Below, piece by piece: positions 45,301 through 57,300 of a stretch of 64,000 nt of DNA; within the stretch, counting starts at the first letter, position 1; the number at the start of each line of letters is the position of its first letter. The notes beneath the pieces were generated by a model, which was not told where the DNA came from, searched no databases, and saw nothing but the letters and a program-made list of their open reading frames with translations. Source of the stretch: Prunella strophiata (taxonomy: Eukaryota; Chordata; Aves; Passeriformes; Prunellidae); the NCBI GenBank assembly GCA_036583965.1, contig JAZBQD010000019.1, forward strand, positions 1,975,006 through 2,039,005. Reading direction: 5' to 3'. Position numbers and translations under genes: made by a program.

Positions 45301-48300
45301 GCAAGGTCCTCCCCACACATTCATTGTTTTTTCTCCTGTGCAAGGTCCTCCCCACACATTCATTGTTTTTTCTCCTGTGCAAGGTCCTCCCCACACATTC
45401 ATTGTTTTTTCTCCTGTGCAGGGCTGCCACTGGAGATCACAACTCAGGGAGCCAGGGAGGCTCCAAACCTTCACTCCAGACTGAACAGTGACAGGAAGGT
45501 TTTAAAAAATGGGAACAATCCTGTGGATTCAGCACTGGAAAAGTAAACTGGGTGTGAAATGCAGAGAAAATCCCCCCAAGTGAGTGGTGCCTTATTCACA
45601 CCAGAGAGAAGTTTCCATAATTCCAGGGAACACGATTCTTACCAGCACCTTCGAGAGTCGGAGGCAACCATTGATTGCTGGTTTCTGTGGGAAGAAAGAA
45701 AGATCATGAAACCCCTCCTGTGCCCTGATCAGCTGAGGACATGACAGTGACATCAGCCCCAGAGTCCCCACCCTACAGGGAAATCTCTCTTTCCTTTTTT
45801 CCCTGTGCAAGGTCCTCCCCACACATTCATTGTTTTTTCTCCTGTGCAAGGTCCTCCCCACACATTCATTGTTTTTTCTCCTGTGCAAGGTCCTCCCCAC
45901 ACATTCATTGTTTTTTCTCCTGTGCAAGGTCCTCCCCACACATTCATTGTTTTTTCTCCTGTGCAAGGTCCTCCCCACACATTCATTGTTTTTTCTCCTG
46001 TGCAAGGTCCTCCCCACACATTCATTGTTTTTTCTCCTGTGCAAGGTCCTCCCCACACATTCATTGTTTTTTCTCCTGTGCAAGGTCCTCCCCACACATT
46101 CATTGTTTTTTCTCCTGTGCAAGGTCCTCCCCACACATTCATTGTTTTTTCTCCTGTGCAAGGCCCTGCCCACACATTCATTGTTTTTTCCCTGTGCAAG
46201 GTCCTCCCCACACATTCATTGTTTTTTCTCCTGTGCAAGGTCCTCCCCACACATTCATTGTTTTTCTCCTGCTCCTGCAGGCAACACAGCAATGGCACTG
46301 ACAGGCTGAGTGTCCTTGTTTTGGAAGAACATTCCCACCATGGCTCTAACAAGAACCACACATGGAAAGAGGAAAACTTCACCTCATGACCAGCTTGTTT
46401 AAAATATTATCTACTGGGAACAGCTGGCTCTGGAAGCAATTCCTCTTCCAGGGTGCCAGGCAGCTTTGGGACAGGTGAGGCATTTACCCAGGTCGCTGTA
46501 TCTGGCTGTGAGCAGTCCAGGGCTGCTGATGCTGCTGGTCATGCCCATGGGGCAGGAATCTGCCTGGGGCCCACAGACTGGGATGCTCTGTCTCCTGTGG
46601 GCTGCTGGGGCTCTGCTCTGGGCCTCTGGGAAGTGTTTTATTGTCTGGCATCTGTTGTCATCAGGGAGGTTCTCCTCAGGGTAACTGTTCATCCTCGGCT
46701 GCAAGGAACCAAAGAGGGAAATGTGAGGAACTGGGAATGGCACCTGGCAAGAACAAACCTCAGAGAAGCTGAATTTCAGTCAGACTGCTGCTACATAAAC
46801 ATATATCAGCCTTTGAAATGTGTGTGTGGTTCTGGGCACCACAATATAAGAAAGGTAAAAAGCTCCCTGGTGAGCAGGGACAGGACCCAGGGAAGGGCTG
46901 GAGCTGTGCCAGGGGAGGTTTGGGTTGGATCTCAGGGAAAGGTTCTTCCCAGAGGGTGCTGGCACTGCCCAGGCTCCCCAGGGAATGGGCACAGCCCCGA
47001 GGCTGCCAGAGCTCCAGGAGCTGCCAGGGATGCCCAGGGTGGGATTTTTGGGGGGTCTGTGCAGGGCCTGGAGCTGCACTGGATGATCCCTGTGGGTCCC
47101 TCCCAGCTCAGGAGATCCCTGGTTCCATGAAAATAAAACATCTGACAGCAGAATCATTTCAGAGCTTCCTCTCTGATGGAGTATCACAGGCAGAATGCAG
47201 AACAAGAGCCATCCCAGTCTGGCTGAATCCCTTCAATGCACATTTCTCACCTTGGGAGGCAGTGGGGGTGGCCCAGCTCGCTTTAGTGTTGATCTGCAAT
47301 GAGAAGAGCAGCAGCTGTGAGTTAAACCAAAGCCAGAACTCCTTGAGGACTGGAAATAAGATGGACCAGAGGCACAGAAAAGGCAGAGCAGAGCTTTGCA
47401 CACACAGGGTTAAACTAGAAATGCAAGAGTAGGGGAGAAGCTCATTAATCTCATTAGAAATGCTGGTTTTTAATAAACTTCTGTTCTTTTATAAGTACCA
47501 ATGTTACAGAGCAATCTGCAGGGAAGGATATTTGAAGTTTCTAAATCAATTCAGGGACTGGATCTCAGGCTGGAGGGACTTTAGACAAGGGCCTGGAGTG
47601 CCAGGACAAGGGGGAATGGTTTTAAGCTGGAAAAGGGTGGATTTAGGTGAGATATTGGGAAGAAAATCTTCCCTGTGAGGGTGGGGAGGCCCTGGCACAG
47701 GGTGCCCAGAGCAGCTGTGGCTGCCCCTGGATCCCTGGCAGTGTCCAAGGCCAGGCTGGACAGGGCTTGGAGCAACCTGGGACAGTGGAAGGTGTCCCTG
47801 CCCATGGCTGGGGTGGAACAAGGTGATTTTTAATGTCCCTTCCAACCAAACCATTCTGGGATTCCAGTTTGCAGCCTTGCTTTGGGATCAGACAAACACT
47901 GGGACACCTGAGCTGTGCAGGATCCCCCTGTCCCAGCCAGGCCTTGCTCAGGATGGAGTCATCACCATAAAATCTGCTTTTAGGTGTCAGGCACCTCCAC
48001 AGGGACTAAGATAACTCAGGAGGGAGAGCAGGGGAGAAAGCAGAGCTTTGGGATTTCTCCTGGGGATCAGGGAAGGAGCCAAGAGAGCAGCCAGCCCTCA
48101 CTGCAGCATTCTGAGGGAAGGTTTTGGAGCAGAGCAAGTGCACAGGAAGGAGATCCACTCACTCTTCAACATCTTCACTCCCATCTCCAAATTTTGTGAG
48201 CAGTCCCCTAAGGCAGAATGTTTATAAAATTAAGAGCTCAGCTCTGAGGTCAACACGTGCAACTCAACCCATCCCTGATGTCACTGAGTTTCACAACAAG

Positions 48301-51300
48301 CACCTCCCAGCCCTTTCCAAAACAAATCATCCTCTGCACTAAGTTCCACTCTCTAAGGTCCTTTCCTTCTCCTTACCCCCTAAAAATCACTGGATTCTCT
48401 TCCACACCATCAGTCTTCACTTCCCTACCTGGCATTTCAAATATTGTTGAAATGTCTAACAACAGTAGAATATAAAAAGAGAAAAAAAGAACAGAGGAAG
48501 TTACTGGGAGACAAATGGAGAAAAGCTTTTAAAGGAAGTTTCCTTATTTATACATATACACAAAAGACCCAGATTGTTTCCCACTGCAGTGAGAATTTTT
48601 GTTTCAAAGCTACTCCAGGGACAACAAAAAAAAAAAAAAAAAAAAAAAAAAGAAATTGTGACTAGAGGATCAAAGCAGCACTGAAAATATAACCTTGAAG
48701 AAAAAAATCCCTGATAAAATTTTGCAAAATGGCAATTTTCAAGCTGTGTCTTTAAAGGGCAATGACCAGGAAAACCCAGCCAAATTTGGATTAATGTGAA
48801 ATCTCCCTGCAAAGAGGAGGGAAAGCAGCAGACAGTTGCCAACAGGAACTATTAAAAAATTTAAAGGAGAAAAGGTTCTTGTTGCCCAGAGCAGCTGTGG
48901 CTGCCCCTGGATCCCTGGAAGTGTCCAAGGCCAGGCTGGACAGGGCTTGGAGCAGCCTGGGTTGATGAAAAGTGTCCCTGGCCATGGCAGGGGTGGAATT
49001 GGATGGGATTCAATGTCCCTTCCAACCCAAACCTTTCTGGGACTCTATGAAAACATCAATACAAACCATCTCCATAATGCAGGACATTTATACAAAAGTA
49101 ATTTTACAATGGAAGGAACCAGTTCAATCACCAGGTACACATTCTGCTATTCCCCCTTCCAGTCAAATAATTCCTCAGTCAAAGACATCCCTCAGCATCC
49201 CCTCTGCTAAAAGCCCAAGGGCATGAAAAGCCAGAACCCCCCAGCACAGATCCTCTCTGCACATGCCAGGGATTACTCACAACTGCTGGGACAGAGCAGT
49301 TCTGCATTTCCTGTTTATCTTTCCAACTGGAAGTGGTTTCCAAGTGAGCAGCACGGATCCACCACCCAGGACTGCTGTCCCTGCCCTCCTTCCCAGTGAA
49401 TCTGTACCTATTTCTTGATTTACAGCCCTGGGAATGTTAGCTGCAGCTTCAGCACAGCCTGCTGCAGACAAAGCCACAGAGCAGGATCAAATCCCTGAGT
49501 GCCTGTGCCAGGAGGAGCTGCCCTCCCTGCTCCTGGAGCCCACAGATTCCAGCTGTCTGCAGAAAATGCAGCAAGGCTTCAATCCACAGCTCAGCAGGGT
49601 CACACAAACAAACCCAGGGCACAGGGAGGGAGGGAAACAGGGCAGGGGAGAGCCAGAGCCCCCCAAAATTCAGTCCCAGAGCCCCCAAACTCCTGCTCCA
49701 ACGAGACTGGGAGCAGGAAAACCAGGATGCTTCAAATGCTGGCAATCTCCCCCAGCTTTCCAGGGGCTGTAATGTCAGCTGACAGCTTATGCAAGACTTT
49801 TATCTGCAGGAAAAAAAGCCAGAGAAATTCACTGTTTGCTGCTGAGTTCCAAATAAAGATGGGAAACAGGCTCTTTGAGCTGAGCAATGGTTTGAGCCCA
49901 GATATCATCTCTGCCTACATCTGAACCTCCACACTCCTGACTGCAGATCCTTTAAAGGCAGAATCCACTTTTTAGCAGCAAAAGGAAGGAAAAAAAAGCC
50001 AGTCCTAACTTGGTGAGGGTTGTGCTCCAGTACTTCAGGCCTGCTTTATCCCAGGGAACCCAGCTACAAACACATCTTTCCCTGAAACATTTCACCCCAA
50101 AACACTGCATGGCTGGGTTACAAATTACCCCAGAGCAGTGTTACTGAGCTTGGTGAAACTCAGCATTCAGAGCTGGTTTCTCCTTCCCTTTCTCGAGTTC
50201 AGGCCTTGTCACAGGATGTCACAACCACAGCCACAGCTCAGAAGAGAAGTGTGAGCCCAGAGCAGGATCCTGAACTCAGCTCTGCTGCAGGAAATTCACT
50301 GTGGCTGTGTTATGTCACTGTCCTGGCTGTGCATTTACACTTCACTTCCCACCTACAAACTTAAAACAAGCTACTGGTGGTGGTTAAAAGAGATTAAAAG
50401 TCACTCTGCAAGAGAATGGACCAAGCACCTGCAGAAGGAGGGCTGCACACTGGGTAGTATCTCCTTAATTTATCAATATTAAAGTGGATGAAGGCTTATG
50501 GTTTGATTTTTTTAACATAACTCATTTTTCTTTCAGTTTCATAATAACTCACAGAAACAAAAGCTGGTTTTATCTGTACTTACTTGTTGCTTCCATCAAC
50601 AAAAGGATTCCAATGTGAAGCAAAGTCACTGCCAGCTGCCACAACCTGAAGATGCAGAAATTGTCATTTTATTTTCCCCCTCAAACTAAAGTATCTTAAA
50701 GTATCTTATCCACCACACACAGAGGCCTGAGGATCCCCAGCCCTGCAGAACAATCCACAACCAGTAAAATCAAATTGCAAAGAGAAATAACATCTGACAA
50801 TCTATAAATTTATATATTCTTCTTAGAGTTAAAAGCAGCACCTGGAAATGGTGTAATGTCCACATCAAGCAGCAGTAAGTAACAGGAAAACAAAAATTGA
50901 TGCTGAAAAATCCAGTAAGGGTCATTTAGGGAAGTTTAAAATGTTTTTCCAGCAAGCTGCTAAGGGTTGAACCACAAAACATTGAAGATATTGTGATTTT
51001 AATAAATAAAACTTATTTTATTTATACCAAACTTGTCCTTACCATTTCATCCCGAGCTTCTGTCTCCTTCCGTAGAGGGGGCTCAAACTGCAGCTTATCA
51101 ACTACAAAATATAAGAATTTCATAATTAATACACACAATCTTGCACTGGGATCCTTTCAGTGCTCACTACATTGAAAAGCAGGTAGGGACAGATGTAAAT
51201 ATTGTGTACACAACTCTGAATTTGCCTCTCAAATGAGCAGCACTTCACTATCAGCCTCATTGTCTGAGAGCCTGAATTTGCAAATATGAAACCCACAAGA

Positions 51301-54300
51301 AAGGCCAAGAGCAAATACCAAGTCACAGAAACAAAACTATTTAACCACTTGTCACTGTGAAATGCATGTGAAAGAGGAGAAAAAGGCTCTTCAAGAGCAA
51401 ATTTCCCAGAGTGTGATGGAGCTGCCAGTATTGGTGTTACCAAAGGTTTTTGATTAAACCTGCAGATAAAACCATTTCTACCCTCAGCATTTCAGCTTAG
51501 ATCCATCAGAGTAAATAAACTAAATAGTAAAAGTAGCTAAATAAACTAAGTAACTAAGTAAACTAAGGAATTAAGTAACTAAGTAAATAAACTACTCTCA
51601 AAGTAGTTTATTAATATTAATGTTGATTTTAGTTTTGAGTAATTCTTATTGAAGATTCACATGCTGCTTCTCTAGGGTTTGTTCCCAAATGGAGAGAGAT
51701 TTTTGGGAAATGACACCAGAGGCAAATCAGCCCCCAAAACAGGGGAAAGCACTCACAGTTGATCTCTGATGCTGTCCTCTCTGCCCGGATGTTCCTGTTG
51801 GTGGAGCGGATGGTGTGGCGGATAACGGAGTGAGGCTGCAGGGACGGCAGGCACAGGTGAGGGAAAAACCAACAAGAACAGCAGCAGCTGCTGTCTGAGC
51901 TTCAATTTTAGACTCCCAAAGCAAAGCAGGGCCATTTAAAGTGCCACTTTTAACAAAAGGCAGAGAGTAAAACAAATGTTCTCACCTCAAAATCGTCATC
52001 GTCGACTTCGCCGTAGTGAGTGTGGTTCTCGGGGTTGTTGACTTTGTCCAACAGCTCAACTGCTAAAGACCTGGAGAGACCAGGCTGTCCTACAAAGCTG
52101 TGCTGTAACCACAGCAAAGAACACAAAAAAAGAAGTTTTAACATGCAGTTAATAGATAACTTTCAGTAATAAACATTAATGATTTATTTTTGTGCTTTCT
52201 GGAGGTTCACTGTTATTTTAGTGACTCTTTAATGCTGGGTTTTCTAAGAACATCAATATGGAAACACCACGTTCTGGGCCACTTGCAAATTAAACTTGAG
52301 TCAAACAAATAATTACACTTGAACTTCATTTTTTACATCAGTAGTTCAGAGCTTGGGAAAGCACAGATACATCAAGAGCTGCTGAAATTTTTGGGAGTCA
52401 GGAAAGTCCAACTTCTCCACAGCTCCAAGGCTGAAGCAGCCACTTGCAGGAAGGCCAAGGTTGAGAACATGAAGCCAATTTCTATAATTGGCCAAAAATG
52501 GTATAAAACTATGCAAAAATACTGAACAAAATTCACTTGCTAAGAGCTGATCAATGTGTTTTTCCTTCAGATTTCACCACCTGAGTTATAAGATTAAACA
52601 AAACTGGTTTCCCTTTGGTTTCCTACTGATCTGTTCCTCATTTTGAATTAAAAGATCCCTTCCAAAAGGTCACCAAATGTCCCAAGTCACTTACAGAGAG
52701 AAGTCTGTCTGCTGTTGGTCTCTTCTTTGGATTTTTTGTAAGTGCTATTTTGACAAAATTATGGAATGTTGCTGACCTTAAAGAAAAAGAGGATTTATGT
52801 TGAATTTTTTGAGGTATTATTGATTTTAAGACAGCTGCTAAGCAGATTATAAGAGGGTGTGATAAAGTAGAACACTGTGCAGGTATCTCACCTCAGGTTT
52901 GAATAATTCCATTTCCAAGTTAACAAAGTAAGGAAAAAATCCATTTGATTCATGAAATTTGTATGGAAAAGATTTTGGTACAGAACACAAACCAAGAATA
53001 GCACCAGGAATTTCCCACAGGGTAAAGAAACCAGGAAAGGATTAAACCATTACCTGTCCCAACAACAGGGGCAAGTGCCCCATTAATTAGGGGGAAGGGA
53101 TAAAGATTTTTCTTCTACAACATACAAAGAGCACCAAAGAAGGGTCTCTTCTTCAATAATAACAAATACTTTTGCTCTTTCTCTATAAAATCATAAAATG
53201 GTTTGGGTTGGGTCTTAAGGATCATGCAATTCCAATAAAATATGGATCAAAGGAAGGAGCTCCACCTACCATTTTGCTTTTTCCTTTAGCTTTGGTGGTT
53301 GGAAATTACTTTTTGACATTAAAAACAGGGCTCTAAAGGGAAAGAAAGAATAATGACATAATGTGATTAAAAAAAAAAAATTAATTTCATTTAAAAATCT
53401 AAATACTTTAACACTTTATGGTGAGAATCATATTGGTGCAACTGGATTGGAGTTTGCACTGGAGAGATACAGGGAATCTGTTGATTTTAACTTTAAATAT
53501 AACATTTTTAGTGCCCCAATCCTGTTAAATATTAGGGTATGGCTTCTCTAGGGGTTTCCTACCAGCAGTAAATCTGTCCCTTTTCTTCATCAGATTCTTG
53601 ATTCTGGAATCCCAGAATGGTTTGGGTTGGAAGGGACCTTAAATCCCATCTCATTCCAACCCCCTGCCATGGGCAGGGACACCTTCCACTAGGCCAGGTG
53701 CCACCAAAAATGTAACAACTTCAAGATTTTGCTGATAATTTCCATTCTGTCTTAGGTTGGAGATGGGAGTGTGTGTTCAATTCCCATCTGTCAGAGCTGG
53801 GGCAGTTCTCTGCTGTTCTTTGGGCAGTTTTTTCTTTATCTCTGCCACAGCCAATCCTCCCTCCAGGAGATCTCTGCTGTCCATGGCCACTGAGTGTCCC
53901 TGCATGGCTGATCAAATTCCATCATCCCACTGGGAGATGCTCTGCCCAGGGCAGGAGCCAAGCATTCCTGCCTGGATAGAATCTGACCCTGGAACAGCAC
54001 AGCAGCCTTTGCCCACTGCTGCATTCCCAGAGGAGCAGCTTTCTTCTCCTCTGCTGGCATTCCCAGAGGGAGAGCAGGCCCATCTGCAGCAGCCCTGGAG
54101 CTGCAGAGGAAAACTCCCCCTTTGTGCAGGATCCCTGCTCCAGCAGAACCAGCCCTGGCCCTGCAGGAGGGCTGCAGCCACCATGGCATGGGACTGTGCC
54201 ACCACCCTGACACACAGGGGTCAGCTCCTCTGCTGACTCTGGCACTGGTTTGTTTTCTGGCTTTTTGTACTATTGCATTTATATTTTTAATTTTCCTAGT

Positions 54301-57300
54301 AAAGAACTGTTATTCCTATTCCCATATCTTTGCCTGAGAGTCCCTTAATTTCAAAATTATAATAATTCAGAGGGAGGGGGTTTGCATTTTCCATGTCAGG
54401 GGAGGCTCCTGCCTTCCTTAGCAGACACCTGTCTGTTCAAACCAAGACACATCACAAATGCAAGATTTCAGCAGGTTGAAGCCTTACAGACAGACATGAA
54501 AACATTCACTGAAGGAACCTCAGTGTGAATTTCTCCTTCTGAGCCCCCAAGAAGCTCCAGCTGAATCCTGCCAATTCCAGCTGGGATTCAGGGAGGTGCT
54601 GGAGGCAGAGGAGCCCCCAGGGCACAAACCTCATGGGGTGCAGGTCGAACATGGGAGGCTGCAGCTCTGCCAGCTCGATGGCAGTGATGCCCACGGCCCA
54701 GATGTCGCACAGCTGGTTGTACCCCCCGTTCTTCTCCACTGCTGCCACCTCAGGGGCCATCCTGCAAAACCAACAACTCCCTCAGTGCCTGCTCCCAAGA
54801 GAATTACACAACTGTGCATGTACATAAAAAATAGAATTAAATTAAATTCACAGAATGACTGGGCAGGGAGAGACCTTCAGGATCATGGAGTCCAACCCAG
54901 CCCCAACACCTCACCTAAACCCTGGCACCCAGTGCCACATCCAGGCTTTGTTAAACACACCCAGGGATGGTGACTGCACCACCTCCCTGGGCAGCCATTC
55001 CAGAACTTTATCACCCTTTCTGTAAAAAACTTGTTCCTAATATCCAACCTAAATCTCCACATATATACATATAAATAAAATTTAAAAATAAAATAAATAA
55101 AATATTACATATTTTTATGTCTAATTACTGGATGTCTGTGACAGTGATTTATAATTTAAAATATCTCATATTCCCCCCCAAGAAAGAAAGCAGTGGGGTG
55201 GGGGGAAATCAACAGAAGGAATACAAATATTTTTATGTCTAATGGAGTAATTTAAGGATTTTATGTTCAGATTGGGTTTTGATCATTACAGAAATACTTT
55301 TAAGGTTTTATGAATACATTAATAAAAACTTACTTTATTTTATAAAACTTAAATTTAAAAATTTAAAATTTAAATTATTTTAAAAATTAAAACTTTATGA
55401 ATACTTTTATTAATACTTTAAAAGTTTTTATTAATGTATACATAAAACATTACACACTAATTTAAGCTATACATTTTTTATGTCTACTGGAGTAAGTTAA
55501 GGATTTTATGTTCAGATTGGGTTTTGATCATTACAGAAATACTTTTAAGGTTTTAATTAACATATACATAAAAAATTACACACTAATTTAAGCTATACAC
55601 TTATGATGATTCCATTTGTTTTAATATCATTCTACAAAGTATTTATTTCAGGGGTTTGGGTTTGGTTTTTATTTTCCCTAAAGCTCTCAAAATATCTTGT
55701 ATCTAAGGACAATTTAAGCTATACAATTATGATGATTCAATTTGTTTCAATATTATTCTACAAAAGTATTTATTTCAGGGGTTTGGGTTTGTTTTTTTTT
55801 TTTTCCCAAAGCTCTGGAAATATCTTGGATTTAAGGACAATTAATGTGAACTTCGTGTGTTTTCCACAGTGGGAATAATCTTTTGAAATGTGTGAACACA
55901 AACTAAGAGACACAAAATAAATGTGCTGAATACAACATCATAAAAACAAACAAGAAATACAGCAAAAAAAGTCACATTAAAGAGCAAGGTAGGGACACAA
56001 AGTACTCCAAAGCTCCTTATGGATTTAAATAAACATCTTAGGAGGGGGATGTATCTGGATCACCTCTGGACACAGAGGGGATTATTTGCATATGGTCATT
56101 TGCATATGATTATTTGCATATTAAATGCTGCCTCGTGCAGACATTAATCAGTAGGGATGATTAAAAGATAGTCTGAAAATCTGGTTTCCTTTCTGCACAG
56201 AAATCAGAAAGACACTCTTTTAGTCACTAAAAATGTAAGGCTGAGAAACTAAATAACCATTGGCATCCCCCAAAAAGGGAGAATGTTTTACAAAAATAAA
56301 ATTGGGAGAAACAACAACCCTGCCTCAAATATCAAGTAGCTTTTGTTACAGCAACAGATCAGTGCTTCCCAGATTTTTACCCTCTGGGCATTTTACTTGG
56401 AAGAAAGGGAATTGATGCAATTTCTACAGACATATGTGTGTGTTTGAGGATTTTTGGCATAAATACAGGCTCAGCTTTGCAGCACAGCAACCAAAGTGGT
56501 TTCTTACCAGTAAGGGGTGCCAATAAAGGATTTCCTCTTTGCAATAGTAGCTGTTATTTTTGCTGCTACCCCAAAGTCAGCTGGAAAATAAAATCAAACC
56601 ATCAGAGCCTTAGAAATCACAGCTGAAGACCCCAATCTTACAGTGTTATGAAAGAACAGTCACGTGTCTCATCCAAATTAAAAATTCATTAAGGGAAACA
56701 GCTGAAGATTAATAATAGGATCATTAATGTCTTCATAGACATGACTTCAAATCAAAGAGTTTTCTTTCTACACAGAGTTCCTCTCTTAGATCATTTTTTC
56801 CATCTGACGATACATCAACCAGAATTTGTGGATGTTCAATTTAAGAGGAAAAACAGCATCATGCCTTGGAAAAAGCACCTTTTGTGTTATTTCTGGAGGA
56901 ACTAGGATGGGGCATCTGTTCCCTGGCCTGTCTAGGGGCCAATCATCCCTTGCCCTCAGAGCTCTCAGACATCAGGTGGTCTTGCAGAGCCAAAAATCAT
57001 TTAAATCCATTTTCTTTTGATTGATTGGTGGCATGAAAGCTGGAGGGTAACTTGGGAAAATCCAAGCAGGCAAAAGGCAGGTACCCCTGTGCATGCCAAG
57101 TTTCATGCAGGGACTGCAGCCTCCTTTCAGTTTCGAGGTTTTATTCCTATTTTTATCTTTTTAAAAAAGCTCTCCTTTCCCAACACAGCATTCCTGCTGC
57201 CCCACAGGGCTCTGGAGGCTGAGCTGAGGCACAGCTGCCCTGATCCCAGTGGCATGGGCACATCCCATGGCAGCTTCTCCCTGCAGACCTGGAGTTTTCC

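Larger units (their letters stand above)
44279..45800. repeat. Duplicated MAP4K5 intron/exon block (two copies)
   Basis: Copy A, about 44279-44660, recurs as copy B at about 45420-45800. They share the flanks of exon 18 and the 3' tip of exon 17. The copies differ mainly by single-base gains and losses in short runs. Confidence 0.85.

Noticed and set aside
44918..46268. CRISPR-like array (regular repeats)
   Set aside because: Units are directly adjacent, without unique spacers, in a vertebrate intron; an ordinary minisatellite.
44900..46389. Repeat proteins with [13 protein letters not shown] units, superficially zinc-finger-like (TGEK)
   Set aside because: Translation of the 39-bp minisatellite. 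The Cys/His spacing of a C2H2 finger is absent and three frames are open at once.
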